DNA of 64,000 nucleotides. It comes from an uncultured Spartobacteria bacterium (GTDB taxonomy: Bacteria > Verrucomicrobiota > Verrucomicrobiia > Chthoniobacterales > Chthoniobacteraceae). The notes under the pieces are model-generated. The model saw only the letters and a program-made list of their open reading frames with translations, ran no database searches and had not been told where the DNA came from. This document shows, one piece after another, positions 18,380-27,500 of the stretch. The stretch's first letter is position 1; each line of letters begins with the position of its first letter. Location: the NCBI GenBank assembly GCA_903933715.1, contig CAIZLD010000055.1:1-64000 (forward strand), given 5' to 3'. A program made the position numbers and the translations under genes.

Positions 18380-19558
18380 ATGAAAAACCACCGATCACCT
18401 GCGGGGGAGGGCAGAAAGCGCCCCCAGTTGGATATCGAAATTGAGCGCCTTGAACTCGATGTCCAAAATCCTCGCCTACCAGAGGAGGCCCAAGGGGGAT
18501 CCAACGATGAGGTGCTTCGTCATCTCTATGACCACTTTGATCTGGATGAACTCGCCGATTCGATGACTCAAAACGGATATTTTGATGAAGAGCCTTTGGT
18601 AGCTATTCCAATTGATTTACCCGCCGGTTTAAAGATTTCGGCGAAGTCGCAACATTATATCGATTTTATCAATTCCCCAACCACGCGGTTCACTGTGGTT
18701 GAAGGCAATCGAAGGCTAGCCACGGCGAAATTACTCTTATCGGCAGAGTTGAGGCGGCTTGTTGGTGCTCGCTCATGGAAGGAACCGCACGAAACCGTGG
18801 CAAGCGACCTCGCTCTTCTCCCTGTCATCGTGTATCCGACCCGTCATGAGGTGCTTCCCTATTTAGGCGTGCGACATATCGCGGGCATCAAAAAATGGGA
18901 AAGTTATGCGAGGGCTCGATACATCGCGGAAATGTTGAGAGAAGGCATTTCTGTGGAAGAAATTCAAAAACAAATTGGAGACCGGGCCGGAGCGGTTCGC
19001 CTTCATGCACTCTGCTATCACCTACTGCGGGTAGCGAGAGAGGAATTGGGGATCAATATCAAAGCGGCAACGAATGACTTTTCTCTTTTGCAATTGGCCA
19101 TCGGCCAAGCTCCTGTAAAACATTTCTTGGGCTGGGTCAAACCTGATCCAAAGCGCGAAGGCCAGATCAAGTCTCTATCGCTGGCAGAGGTGGATCTCGA
19201 TGATCCTGTTGGTGAACCATATCAACAGAATCTTGCTGATCTTTTGTCGTTCCTGTATGGAGATGCACGGGGCAAAAGCAAAGTCATTACCGAGTCCCGC
19301 GATATTACCAAGAAGCTTTGCCCTGTATTGGCGAATTCGATGGCTACACAATCCCTGCGCGAGCATAGAAATCTGGAAGCCGCTTACGTGATTTCTGATG
19401 GTGAAGAAACGATGATGAAACGCTCATTGATCCTTGCATCCAGCCACCTTCAAAGCGCGCTGGGTGTTGCTCACCGCAATCGCACACCGGACATTGTAAA
19501 TGAGGCAGAGAAATGTGCTGATACCGCACAGCGCGTTTATAAGGCAGTGACCGAATAA
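18380..19558 (+). CDS. ParB/sulfiredoxin-like nuclease-domain protein
   Basis: 392 aa. An N-terminal ParB-like domain is marked by IERLELDVQNPRLP (about 21-34), DELADSMTQNGYFDEEPLVAI, and VVEGNRRLATAKLLL at 106-120, the typical ParB motif. A helical HTH-like middle (IRYIAEMLREGISVEEIQKQIG region) follows. The C-terminal part is unrecognised. It is the first gene of a plus-strand operon with a PD-(D/E)XK-like gene and a C5 methyltransferase (gaps 4 and 6 bases). ParB-fold proteins are common in plasmid partition and phage defence; here association with a methyltransferase favours a restriction-modification or defence role (inference). Confidence 0.8.
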   Translation: MKNHRSPAGEGRKRPQLDIEIERLELDVQNPRLPEEAQGGSNDEVLRHLYDHFDLDELADSMTQNGYFDEEPLVAIPIDLPAGLKISAKSQHYIDFINSPTTRFTVVEGNRRLATAKLLLSAELRRLVGARSWKEPHETVASDLALLPVIVYPTRHEVLPYLGVRHIAGIKKWESYARARYIAEMLREGISVEEIQKQIGDRAGAVRLHALCYHLLRVAREELGINIKAATNDFSLLQLAIGQAPVKHFLGWVKPDPKREGQIKSLSLAEVDLDDPVGEPYQQNLADLLSFLYGDARGKSKVITESRDITKKLCPVLANSMATQSLREHRNLEAAYVISDGEETMMKRSLILASSHLQSALGVAHRNRTPDIVNEAEKCADTAQRVYKAVTE

Positions 19559-19562
19559 GACG

Positions 19563-20417
19563 ATGTTTGAGTTGCCATATACGACGGACTATACGTTACT
19601 CGCCGACTGGGTTGAACTCCAACTAACAATTGAAGAAAGCCATATGTCGAGATCAGCTTTGTCCCGGCGTATAGAGATGCTCACGGGAGATTTTTCTGAA
19701 CACTTGGCAGGTGAAGTATGGGCAGAGCTTGAGCGGCGCGCCCATGCTTACTCTCCAGAGCGCATACGTGTTGTTGACGATCTAGTTTATCCCCCTCAGT
19801 CCAATGCAATTACGCCAACTTACGTTGCCTGCCTCCTGTTCTCGCTTTATGGTTTTGACCGCGAACATAGGACAGATCCTAAGCTTTTCGAGCGTTTGGT
19901 AGGAGAAGCTTTGGCGCGCTATCTTGGTGGCGAGGTTTTTATTTTTGGCTGGCCAGTAATGTCTGGCCAGTCAGCAGATATCCGGCAACGTATCCGCGAA
20001 TTGGCATCTCGTATCTGCGAGCATTTTATCGAAGAACCTGCATCCACATACAAAGACCGAGGCGTGGATGTTATCGGATGGAGACCATTTCCAGAAAAAG
20101 TCCCGGACAATCATCGCGGCAGTCAAGTTGTTGTTCTAACACAGTGTGCAACCGGAGCGAATTGGGAGGACAAAACCACCGAACTGCCGTTGGAGGCATG
20201 GATGGATTATCTTCACTGGAAATCAAGGCCGATCAAGAGCTTTGCTGTCCCGAAGGTCATCCCTCAAAATCGCTGGCATGATATTTCCAAAGAAGGAGGG
20301 TTGCTTTTCGACAGAATCCGTATTGTGAATCTGATCGCCGATAATTTATCAGACCCGTGCCTATTGACTGAATTGACTGATTGGACAAATGAAGAAACTC
20401 TGGGTGCTCGCGGCTGA
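19563..20417 (+). CDS. Putative PD-(D/E)XK-like nuclease of the ParB-methyltransferase operon
   Basis: 284 aa, no named family recognised. A possible nuclease core is suggested by Glu115 in LVGEALARYLGG, Asp169 in GVDVIGW, then a hydrophobic strand VVVLTQCATG with Gln194 and WEDK with Lys204: an order E...D...Q...K that fits degenerate Mrr-like PD-(D/E)XK enzymes. The Gln-to-Lys spacing is unusually long, so assignment is tentative. Lies 4 bases after the ParB-like gene and 6 before the C5 methyltransferase, the position expected for a cognate restriction enzyme. Confidence 0.65.
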   Translation: MFELPYTTDYTLLADWVELQLTIEESHMSRSALSRRIEMLTGDFSEHLAGEVWAELERRAHAYSPERIRVVDDLVYPPQSNAITPTYVACLLFSLYGFDREHRTDPKLFERLVGEALARYLGGEVFIFGWPVMSGQSADIRQRIRELASRICEHFIEEPASTYKDRGVDVIGWRPFPEKVPDNHRGSQVVVLTQCATGANWEDKTTELPLEAWMDYLHWKSRPIKSFAVPKVIPQNRWHDISKEGGLLFDRIRIVNLIADNLSDPCLLTELTDWTNEETLGARG

Positions 20418-20423
20418 AAACCA

Positions 20424-21716
20424 ATGAGCTTTACATTCGTTGACCTTTTTGCCGGTCTTGGGGGATTCCATATGGCTGCGAGTTCCTTGGGTGGGCGTTG
20501 CGTATTCGCATGCGAGATCAATCCTTGTTTGCAGGAAGTTTATCAAAATAATTTTGGGCTGAAACCGGCTGGTGATATTCGTACCATTGAGCCGACAAAA
20601 GTGCCAGAACACGACCTGCTGTGTGCCGGATTTCCTTGCCAGCCCTTTTCCAAAGCGGGTGACCAGATGGGCTGGGACGATCCTGTTAGAGGTACAGTTT
20701 TTTGGAACATCATCGAAATCATTCGGCTTCGGCGGCCTAAAATGGTTTTACTTGAGAACGTCGCCCACTTTGTGCGACACGACTCGGGAAACACCTATAA
20801 CAAGGTGCGGACGTCATTGGAAAGTTTGGGATATGTGGTGGATTATAAACAATTTTCGCCACATCAATTCGGCGTTCCGCAAATCCGTGAGCGCATCTAC
20901 ATGGTAGGTCACCTTGGCATTGCAGACTATTTCCCTTGGCCCCAACCTTCTCAAGGTTTGGATGTCAGCATCAGAAGTGTTTTAGATGAAAATCCTGTGG
21001 AAGCCACTCCATTGAGCGATCAAGTTGAACAGTGTCTTAGAGTGTGGCAAGAATTTCTGGATATCTTTCCTGAAAACCTGAAACTGCCTTCATTTCCGAT
21101 TTGGAGCATGGAGTTTGGAGCGACCTATCCCTACCGATTTGATTCGCTCTGTCGAGCACCATTGGATGTTCTGCACGCTAGCTGCGGCTCGTTTGGTGCC
21201 AGTTTGAGGGGACTTCCCCGTCCGCAAATATATGCTGCCGTCCCTAGCCATGCGAGAGAGATGCGCAGAGCTTTTCCTCAATGGAAGCAAGATTTCATTC
21301 GGCAAAATCGGGCATTCTATGAAGAGCACCGAGCACGCATCGACCAATGGCTTCCAAAAATACGTCGATTCCCCTCGAGTCTTCAGAAACTGGAATGGAA
21401 TTGCCAAGGGGAAGAACGTAATATTTCCCATTGCGTCATTCAATTTCGAGCCTCAGGAGTGCGCCTCAAACGAGCCACGACAGCTCCTTCCCTAGTCGCC
21501 ATGACGACGACACAAGTGCCCATTATCGGATGGGAAAAGCGATATATGACCGCGCGTGAATGTGCACGTTTACAGTCCATGGACAGTATTACTCATCTGC
21601 CAATAGGAATCGCTGCGTATAAAGCGTTGGGAAATGCCGTAAACGTGACAGTAGTTCGCCAGATTCTTGCTCCTTGGGTAACTAGGTTACGCAAAAAATT
21701 CAGAAACCGGGTGTGA
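20424..21716 (+). CDS. C5-type DNA cytosine methyltransferase
   Basis: 430 aa with the classical motif order: motif I FVDLFAGLGGF (5-15), motif IV GFPCQPFS (69-76; catalytic Cys72), motif VI ENV (111-113), motif VIII QIRER (153-157), and late motifs IX-X (ALGNAVNVTVV near the C-terminus). The 200 or so residues between VIII and IX form the target-recognition region, whose specificity cannot be read from sequence. Transfers methyl from S-adenosylmethionine to cytosine C5. Third gene of the ParB-nuclease-methyltransferase operon. Confidence 0.95.
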   Translation: MSFTFVDLFAGLGGFHMAASSLGGRCVFACEINPCLQEVYQNNFGLKPAGDIRTIEPTKVPEHDLLCAGFPCQPFSKAGDQMGWDDPVRGTVFWNIIEIIRLRRPKMVLLENVAHFVRHDSGNTYNKVRTSLESLGYVVDYKQFSPHQFGVPQIRERIYMVGHLGIADYFPWPQPSQGLDVSIRSVLDENPVEATPLSDQVEQCLRVWQEFLDIFPENLKLPSFPIWSMEFGATYPYRFDSLCRAPLDVLHASCGSFGASLRGLPRPQIYAAVPSHAREMRRAFPQWKQDFIRQNRAFYEEHRARIDQWLPKIRRFPSSLQKLEWNCQGEERNISHCVIQFRASGVRLKRATTAPSLVAMTTTQVPIIGWEKRYMTARECARLQSMDSITHLPIGIAAYKALGNAVNVTVVRQILAPWVTRLRKKFRNRV

Positions 21717-21721
21717 CCCTG

Positions 21722-21910
21722 TTATAATTTTCTAGCTGCATCAAGCAGAACACCCCGAACCCAAGTTGTCTTGCTTTTTCCGTTACGCTTGATCGCTTCC
21801 TCGATTTCTTGAAGCTCTTGGGGCAATAATCGCGTCGAAATGAATTTCGAGAGAGATTTCTCTTTTGGGAGCTTGGGGCGGCCTGTCCGTTTTTTTTGTT
21901 GTTGTGACAC
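21722..21910 (-). CDS. Ribbon-helix-helix (CopG-like) small DNA-binding protein
   Basis: 62 aa. Basic N-terminus with GRPKLPKE (AT-hook-like GRPK), then LSKFISTRLLPQELQEIEEAI followed by a second helix (KTTWVRGVLLDAARKL), the beta-helix-helix pattern of CopG/MetJ-type regulators. Divergent from the serine recombinase, sharing the 50-base region that contains a palindrome over the recombinase promoter, so it is a likely repressor of the recombinase and of itself. Convergent with the methyltransferase, 6 bases apart. Confidence 0.7.
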   Translation of the reverse strand: MSQQQKKRTGRPKLPKEKSLSKFISTRLLPQELQEIEEAIKRNGKSKTTWVRGVLLDAARKL

Positions 21911-21924
21911 GAGAAGTCCTTGCT

Positions 21925-21961
21925 TTTACAGCACTTTCTGTGTCACATATACAGGCTGTAT
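21925..21961 (+). promoter_or_regulatory. Recombinase promoter with overlapping palindromic operator; leaderless start
   Basis: TTTACA (21925-21930), a 17-base spacer and TATACA (21948-21953) form a near-consensus sigma-70 promoter. The predicted transcription start falls on the recombinase ATG at 21960, so the mRNA would be leaderless; no Shine-Dalgarno is present. A perfect palindrome ATACAG-G-CTGTAT (21949-21961) covers the -10 to the start codon and is a good candidate operator for the divergent ribbon-helix-helix protein. Confidence 0.65.
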
Positions 21962-23531
21962 GCAAGCCTCGAAATTCCCGGAAATTTCTCAACAACGCGG
22001 CAAGCCTGTCGGTATCTGGATTCGCGTCTCGACCGAAGACCAAGCCCAGGGGGATAGCCCGCAGCACCACGAGGCGCGGGCGCGTCACTACGCCGCTGCC
22101 AAAGGATGGACAGTAAAGGAAGTTTATGACCTTGCCGGAGTATCCGGCAAATCCGTCATGGAACATCACGAAACGAAGCGGATGCTTGGCGACGTCCAGA
22201 ATGGGCACATTACCGCCCTGGTGTTTTCCAAGCTCGCCCGACTCACCCGCAACGCACGAGAACTCATGGATTTTGCGGACATCTTCCGCGAGCGCAATGC
22301 CGACCTCATTTCGTTGCAGGAAAATCTTGATACAAGCACCCCATCGGGTCGCCTCTTTTTCAATATGGTTTCCATAATGGCGCAATGGGAACGTGAGGAG
22401 ATCACCGACCGCGTAAAGGCGTCGGTGGCTATCCGAGCAAAACTTGGCAAGCCGCTCGGTGGCAAGGCTCCCTATGGCTACGTGTGGCAGGGCAACGATA
22501 TGGTTCCACATTCGGAGGAAGCGCCAGTGAGGAGGCTCATGTATGAACTTTTTGCCGAGCATCGGCGGAAAAAGGCCGTGGCCCGCATTCTCAATGAGCG
22601 TGGATTTCGCACCCGGAATGGCTCCAAGTTCTCCGACACCACCATCACTCGCCTTCTCCAAGACCCGACTGCCAAGGGTGTTCGACGCTCCAACTACACC
22701 CGCAGCAACGGCGAGGGTAAAACATGGGCTCTCAAGCCTGAACATGAGTGGGTTTTCCACGAAGTTCCCGCCATCGTCACTGAGGAGCTTTGGGATCAAT
22801 GCAATGCTCTTCTTGAGGGGCGAAAAGGCACCCGCCAGAAACCCGGCAAACGCCCGGTGCATCTTTTTGCGGGAATCGTGGTCTGCGAATGCGGGCAAAA
22901 AATGTATGTGCCGAGCAGCACGCCGAAATACGTTTGTGCCAAGTGCCGCAACCGGATTCCAATCGTTGACCTTGAGGCGATCTTTTTGGAGGAACTCAAA
23001 AACTATCTTCTTTCTCCCGAACAAATCGGCGAATACCTCGCTGCCGCTCACTCCACCATCGACGAAAAATCGCACCTCCTTGAAACGCTCACGAAGGAGT
23101 TGGAACATGTGAAAGCCGAAGCCGACAGGGTGTTTCGTCTCTACATGGACGAAAAGATCGACGGGGATGGATTCAAACAGCGAAATGATCCGCTCTCTGC
23201 CCGTCGAAAGCAGATCGAAGAGGAAATCCCAAAGGCTGAGGCCGAGGTTTCGCTTTTGAAAATCGACGGCCTATCGAGCGAATATATCCGGGACGAAGCC
23301 GCCGACCTCTACTCCTCATGGCCTTCCATGACCACCGATGAAAAGCGACGCATCGTTGAACTGCTGGCAAAACGCATCACCATCTCGAAAGACGAAATCG
23401 ACATAAGTCTCTGTTACTTACCGTCTTTCAGAGAAACGACAAATAGGCAACACATCCTCATGGATTTAAGGCGGCTACCATTACAAATTCTGACGGGTAA
23501 GTCACTGATCCAGAGGCTCTTGAGATTGTAA
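21960..23531 (+). CDS. Large serine recombinase (site-specific integrase)
   Basis: 523 aa from ATG 21960. Catalytic N-domain with Ser24 in IRVSTEDQ, the recombinase domain ([23 protein letters not shown]), a zinc-ribbon (CECGQKM, CAKCRNR) and a long coiled coil, as in large serine integrases. The last 23 residues (from Met501, ATG 23460) are encoded by antisense yifB sequence beyond the recombination core, so this C-terminus is not native. Before recombination the frame would have continued into the tandem-HTH gene, giving a fused frame of about 652 codons. It is the obvious candidate for the rearrangement that split yifB. Confidence 0.92.
   Translation: MQASKFPEISQQRGKPVGIWIRVSTEDQAQGDSPQHHEARARHYAAAKGWTVKEVYDLAGVSGKSVMEHHETKRMLGDVQNGHITALVFSKLARLTRNARELMDFADIFRERNADLISLQENLDTSTPSGRLFFNMVSIMAQWEREEITDRVKASVAIRAKLGKPLGGKAPYGYVWQGNDMVPHSEEAPVRRLMYELFAEHRRKKAVARILNERGFRTRNGSKFSDTTITRLLQDPTAKGVRRSNYTRSNGEGKTWALKPEHEWVFHEVPAIVTEELWDQCNALLEGRKGTRQKPGKRPVHLFAGIVVCECGQKMYVPSSTPKYVCAKCRNRIPIVDLEAIFLEELKNYLLSPEQIGEYLAAAHSTIDEKSHLLETLTKELEHVKAEADRVFRLYMDEKIDGDGFKQRNDPLSARRKQIEEEIPKAEAEVSLLKIDGLSSEYIRDEAADLYSSWPSMTTDEKRRIVELLAKRITISKDEIDISLCYLPSFRETTNRQHILMDLRRLPLQILTGKSLIQRLLRL
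23446..23470. other. Right hybrid recombination site (att-type) between recombinase and yifB
   Basis: The arm GGCAACACATCC (23446-23457) lies in the 3' end of the recombinase gene; CATGGAT (23459-23465) is the inverted shared core, and yifB codon 349 (antisense) begins at 23463. The arm differs from the left one at a single position. Together they reconstitute the palindromic parent site and an intact yifB. Confidence 0.8.
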
Positions 23532-24507
23532 CCCTACCATCTTCCAGTGGCTGGCGGAGGACTTCGAGGGTGGAGCGTTTGAACTCGGGAAGCTCGTCCA
23601 AAAAGAGAACGCCATGATGGGCAAGCGTTACCTCGCCAGGGGCGGGATTGCTCCCGCCGCCTAATAGCCCGGCATCGGAAATTGTGTGGTGTGGGGATCG
23701 GAAGGGGCGAAGGGATAGGAAGGAACGTTTGCCGCTCAGAAAGCCACAAATGCTGTGAATCTTGGTCGTTTCAATGGCCTCATCGAAGCTCATCGGTGGC
23801 ATGATGGTCGGGATGCGCTTTGCAAGCATCGATTTTCCCGAGCCCGGAGGACCGATCATCAGGAGGTTATGACCTCCGGCGATCGCCACCTCCACGGCTC
23901 GCTTCGCGGCGTGCTGGCCGCGCACATCAGCGAAATCGACTTCGTAATCCTGATAAGCCTCAAACAATGGCTCGGCAACGATAGGCGTAAGCTGTTCATT
24001 GCCGCGCAAAAACTCGAAGGCTTGTCGAAGATTGCGCACGCCGTAGGTAGTGATGCCTTCGACGATGGCTGCTTCCTGGGCGTTCCCTTCTGGCACGACG
24101 ATGGCCTTCTTCCCGCAGCGCTTTGCTTCAATGGCAACGGATAACACGCCGTTGACGGTGCGCACCCCGCCATCGAGCGCCAGTTCGCCGACAAAGCAGT
24201 ATTGGTCAAAGGCAGGCAAATCGATGTGCTCGGAGGCGGCGATCATGGCCAGCGCGATGGGCAAATCGAAGCTCGGCCCCTCCTTTTTCACGTCGGCGGG
24301 GGCAAGATTGATGGTGGTGCGGCCCTTGGGCCAACGATAGCCGCTGTTGGCAACCGCAGTGGTTACCCGGTCCTTGCTTTCTTTTACGGCGGCATCCGGC
24401 AGCCCGACGACGACTATCACCGGATTGCCTGTGCTTGCGTTGACTTCAATTTCGACCTCGAAGGCGTCCACGCCATAAACCGCCGCTGAATAGACCTTTG
24501 CCAACAT
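23458..24507 (-). pseudogene. yifB: 5' half of the second yifB (codons 1-349)
   Basis: Encodes 349 residues, collinear with intact YifB from [20 protein letters not shown] through Walker A GPPGSGKS and Walker [10 protein letters not shown], then stops right after ALNP because the recombination junction supplies a TGA (complement of 23458-23460). It lacks the end of the AAA+ domain and the C-terminal helical domain. A truncated protein could be made, since the start region and upstream ATPase gene are intact. The missing part lies at 17838-18320. Confidence 0.9.
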
Positions 24508-24564
24508 GGAATTATCTTGGCAAAGATACGGGCTTATGGGAAGCGGGAAGAGAATTTAGAAGGT

Positions 24565-27500
24565 TCACGATGCCCCTTTTGCCTTCTTCCGCATCTTTCC
24601 AGTGATCATCTTGAGCGCGGCGTCTTCCCGCGCTTTTGATTCCTCAGGGGAAAGCGCGACAAACGAACGCTTTACCTTGTAGCCTCGTCGTATCTCTGGG
24701 GCTGGGGCTACTTCCTCGGAAGGCTGAATTTCCTCCAGCGCCAAGTTTTGGAGAAAGGAGATAAAGGCATCCGGTGAATAGAATCCAACCTGTTTGCTTT
24801 GAATAGGCGCGAGACATCCGTTTACCGCTTCCTCCAATCGGGCGAGTCTTTCTGACCTTGGGCAAATAACTGCGACTCGGGAGAATCCTGCTTTGAGGCA
24901 TTTCGTGACGTTTCCAACTTCGTAGTCAACGGTGGATGTGACGTTGATCTCGCAGGCAATTCCGCTACCACCCCCGACTTTTTCAAGCACAAGATCAATG
25001 CTGCCCTGGCCCTCGAGAACCGATTTCTCGATGGTTGCCTTGTAACCAAGGTTTTCCGCCACTGCTTTGATACGCTGTTGGATTGCTTGGTGTTGCGCGC
25101 CTCCGCGTCCAAGGTCTCCCGGTAATGATGTCTCCGGCTTCGCTTCCGAACCCGCTTTCGGAAGATGCTTGTTATCCGCATCCTTGCTGGGGATGTTCTG
25201 GGTTTTCTCCGGCTCAGAAGGCGACTGGTCGGGTAAAGCCGACTTTGAAGCGGTGTCCAAGGGTGATGCTTCTGCTCTTGCCGGAGCCGCTGTTTTCGGA
25301 GCCGTTTCCTTTTTCTCTGTAGGCGGTGACGTGTAAAGCGCCTCTCGAAGTTTTGTCTCAATATCGGTGCGCTTTGCACCGTAGCGGGAGCGTGATGCTT
25401 CAATCACGCGCTGTCGCGTATCCGCCGCAGTCGCTGTGTCCTGTTCCTCGGGGAGCGGGATTGTGATGTTGAAATCGTGGTCGCTCCGCTCCACCCGGCA
25501 CACTGCTTCGCCGATACCGAGGCTTTGGAGGTCTTCGGGAGCGAATGAGGCGAAGCCATCGGCGAGTGTCCGGGCATCGGCGTCTCCCACGCGAAATACC
25601 ACCCGCGTGTAGGGATTGGAAAGTGTTGCGCTTGCGACTTCGGCGTCGCGTTGAAGTTGACGCAATTCCTGATGAGCGAGGACGAGCGCCACGCGATACT
25701 TGCGTGCGCCGGAAAGCATCTCGGCAAGTGACGGGGTGATGAAATGGTGAAATTCGTCGAGGTAGAGTGAAAAGAAATTTCGATCTTCTTCCCGAAGCCG
25801 TTGTCGAGACATCGCGGCTTGTTGGAATTTGGCGACAAGAAGGGAGCCGAGGAGATAGGAATTCTCTCGGCCAATCTCTCCCTGGGGCAACTTGGCGAGG
25901 AAGATTTTCCGTTCGTCCATGATGCGGGAAAAATCGAGCTTGTTCTCGCGCTGCGAGACCATGAAGCGGATTGGCTTCGGCGCGAGAAAGGTATCGAGTC
26001 GCGTAACAACCGGGCCGATTGATTTGTTGCCGGTCAGTTGAGGGAACGCCTTGCGCCAGTAATAGACAACTTCGGGATCGGAAACGCTCTCAAGGAAGCT
26101 CGCGCGGAATGCTGGGTCAATGAGGAATCGGCGTAGGTCGGCAAGCGTTCCGCCTTGTTCGCTTTCAAGAAAGGCAAGGATTGCGTTTCGCAAAACGGCG
26201 TTCATGGAGTCGCCCCAGCTTGTTGAAAGCCGCTCGAAGACGGAGATCAGGTCGGACGCGAGAACGGTTTTTTCAAGATCGGAGTGTGCCGAGAGGATGT
26301 TGAAGCCGACGGAAAATTCTTCGTCTGAGGGATCGAGGAGCACAACGTCCCCAATGCGCTCATTGGGAATTACGGACAAAATGCGCTCGATTAAATCGCC
26401 GTGCGGATCAAGGACGGCAAGCCCCTCACCTCGTTCGATGTCATTGCAAATCAGATTGAAGAGGAGTGTCGATTTTCCGGTGCCGGATGCTCCAACAATG
26501 TGCATGTGCCGGACGCGCTCTTGGTGTGATAGATAGACTGGTGTTTCTCTTCCGGCATGGATGTTCCATCCAAGAAAGACGCCTTGGCTGTTCGTGAGTT
26601 CCTTCGGCGCACTTTTCGTCCGGCCTGATTGAGTGCCAAGTTTCGCGGGTTGGATTTCGGGAGACGGCAGGTGAACGAATCCCGCGAGTTCTTCTGCGTT
26701 GAGCAGCATCCCGGTTCGCCGGGTCTGGCGAAGAATGATGTCTTCCTCCCGTTCGCGGGGAGGATACCCTTCGCTGCCGAGCAAGCCGAGTTCGTTTCCA
26801 TCTGGCCGGGAAAACGCTTGGAAGGGCGATGCCATTTCTGAAACGAGATTCCATGCACGTTCTTCGCTTGCTGAACATGCGACCACCCGAACACTTGCCG
26901 CATACAGGGGTTGCGAGATTTTCTTCCGCGCGTGTGCAACAAGATCGGGACGGTTCACAAAGAATGATCCGCCCTCGCCGTCGGTCACGGCGCGAAGGGC
27001 ACTTTCGCTCCATGCGTGACTCACGGGTTGGAAAATCACTTGGTAAAGTGCAAGCTCTCCTTCGTGTAGGTCGGCGGCGACCCCAATCAGGCCGGTAAAC
27101 ACGTCATGCTTGGGTAAGCCAAGGGGGAGCATGAATTCCCGCTCAAGGGCAAATTCAGTGACCGCGATATGCGGCTCGGATTCCTGCCATGCCAAAAGCA
27201 GGGTATCGTGCTGTTCTACGCATTCGACACCAGGGAAGTGGGCGGAAACCTGACGGGCAACCGTGGCGGCGTCTTCGGGGTTGCATGCAAACTGGATGGC
27301 GATGCGGGAATGATCCGCCAACACTTCAAATGAAATCGGGGATTGGCACGCGCCGAGCGCAATCATACACGCCTGCATGTCCGCTGCGCTGAAGTGCCCA
27401 CGCTTCGGAAGTGAGAGCTTCACTTCGACAACCGCACTGCGCTCGAACGTCTCCGGTTCGGCTTGTTCCTCTTCTTCCTCGGCGGCTGGCGACTCCGCTG

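Noticed and set aside
21783-23108. A 441-codon minus-strand open frame
   Set aside because: Antisense to the serine recombinase, whose motifs are unambiguous; the antisense product is low-quality and overlaps the RHH gene.
17838-24507. Split yifB explained by a simple element insertion
   Set aside because: After simple insertion the two halves would remain on the same strand; here they are on opposite strands, so an inversion step is needed.
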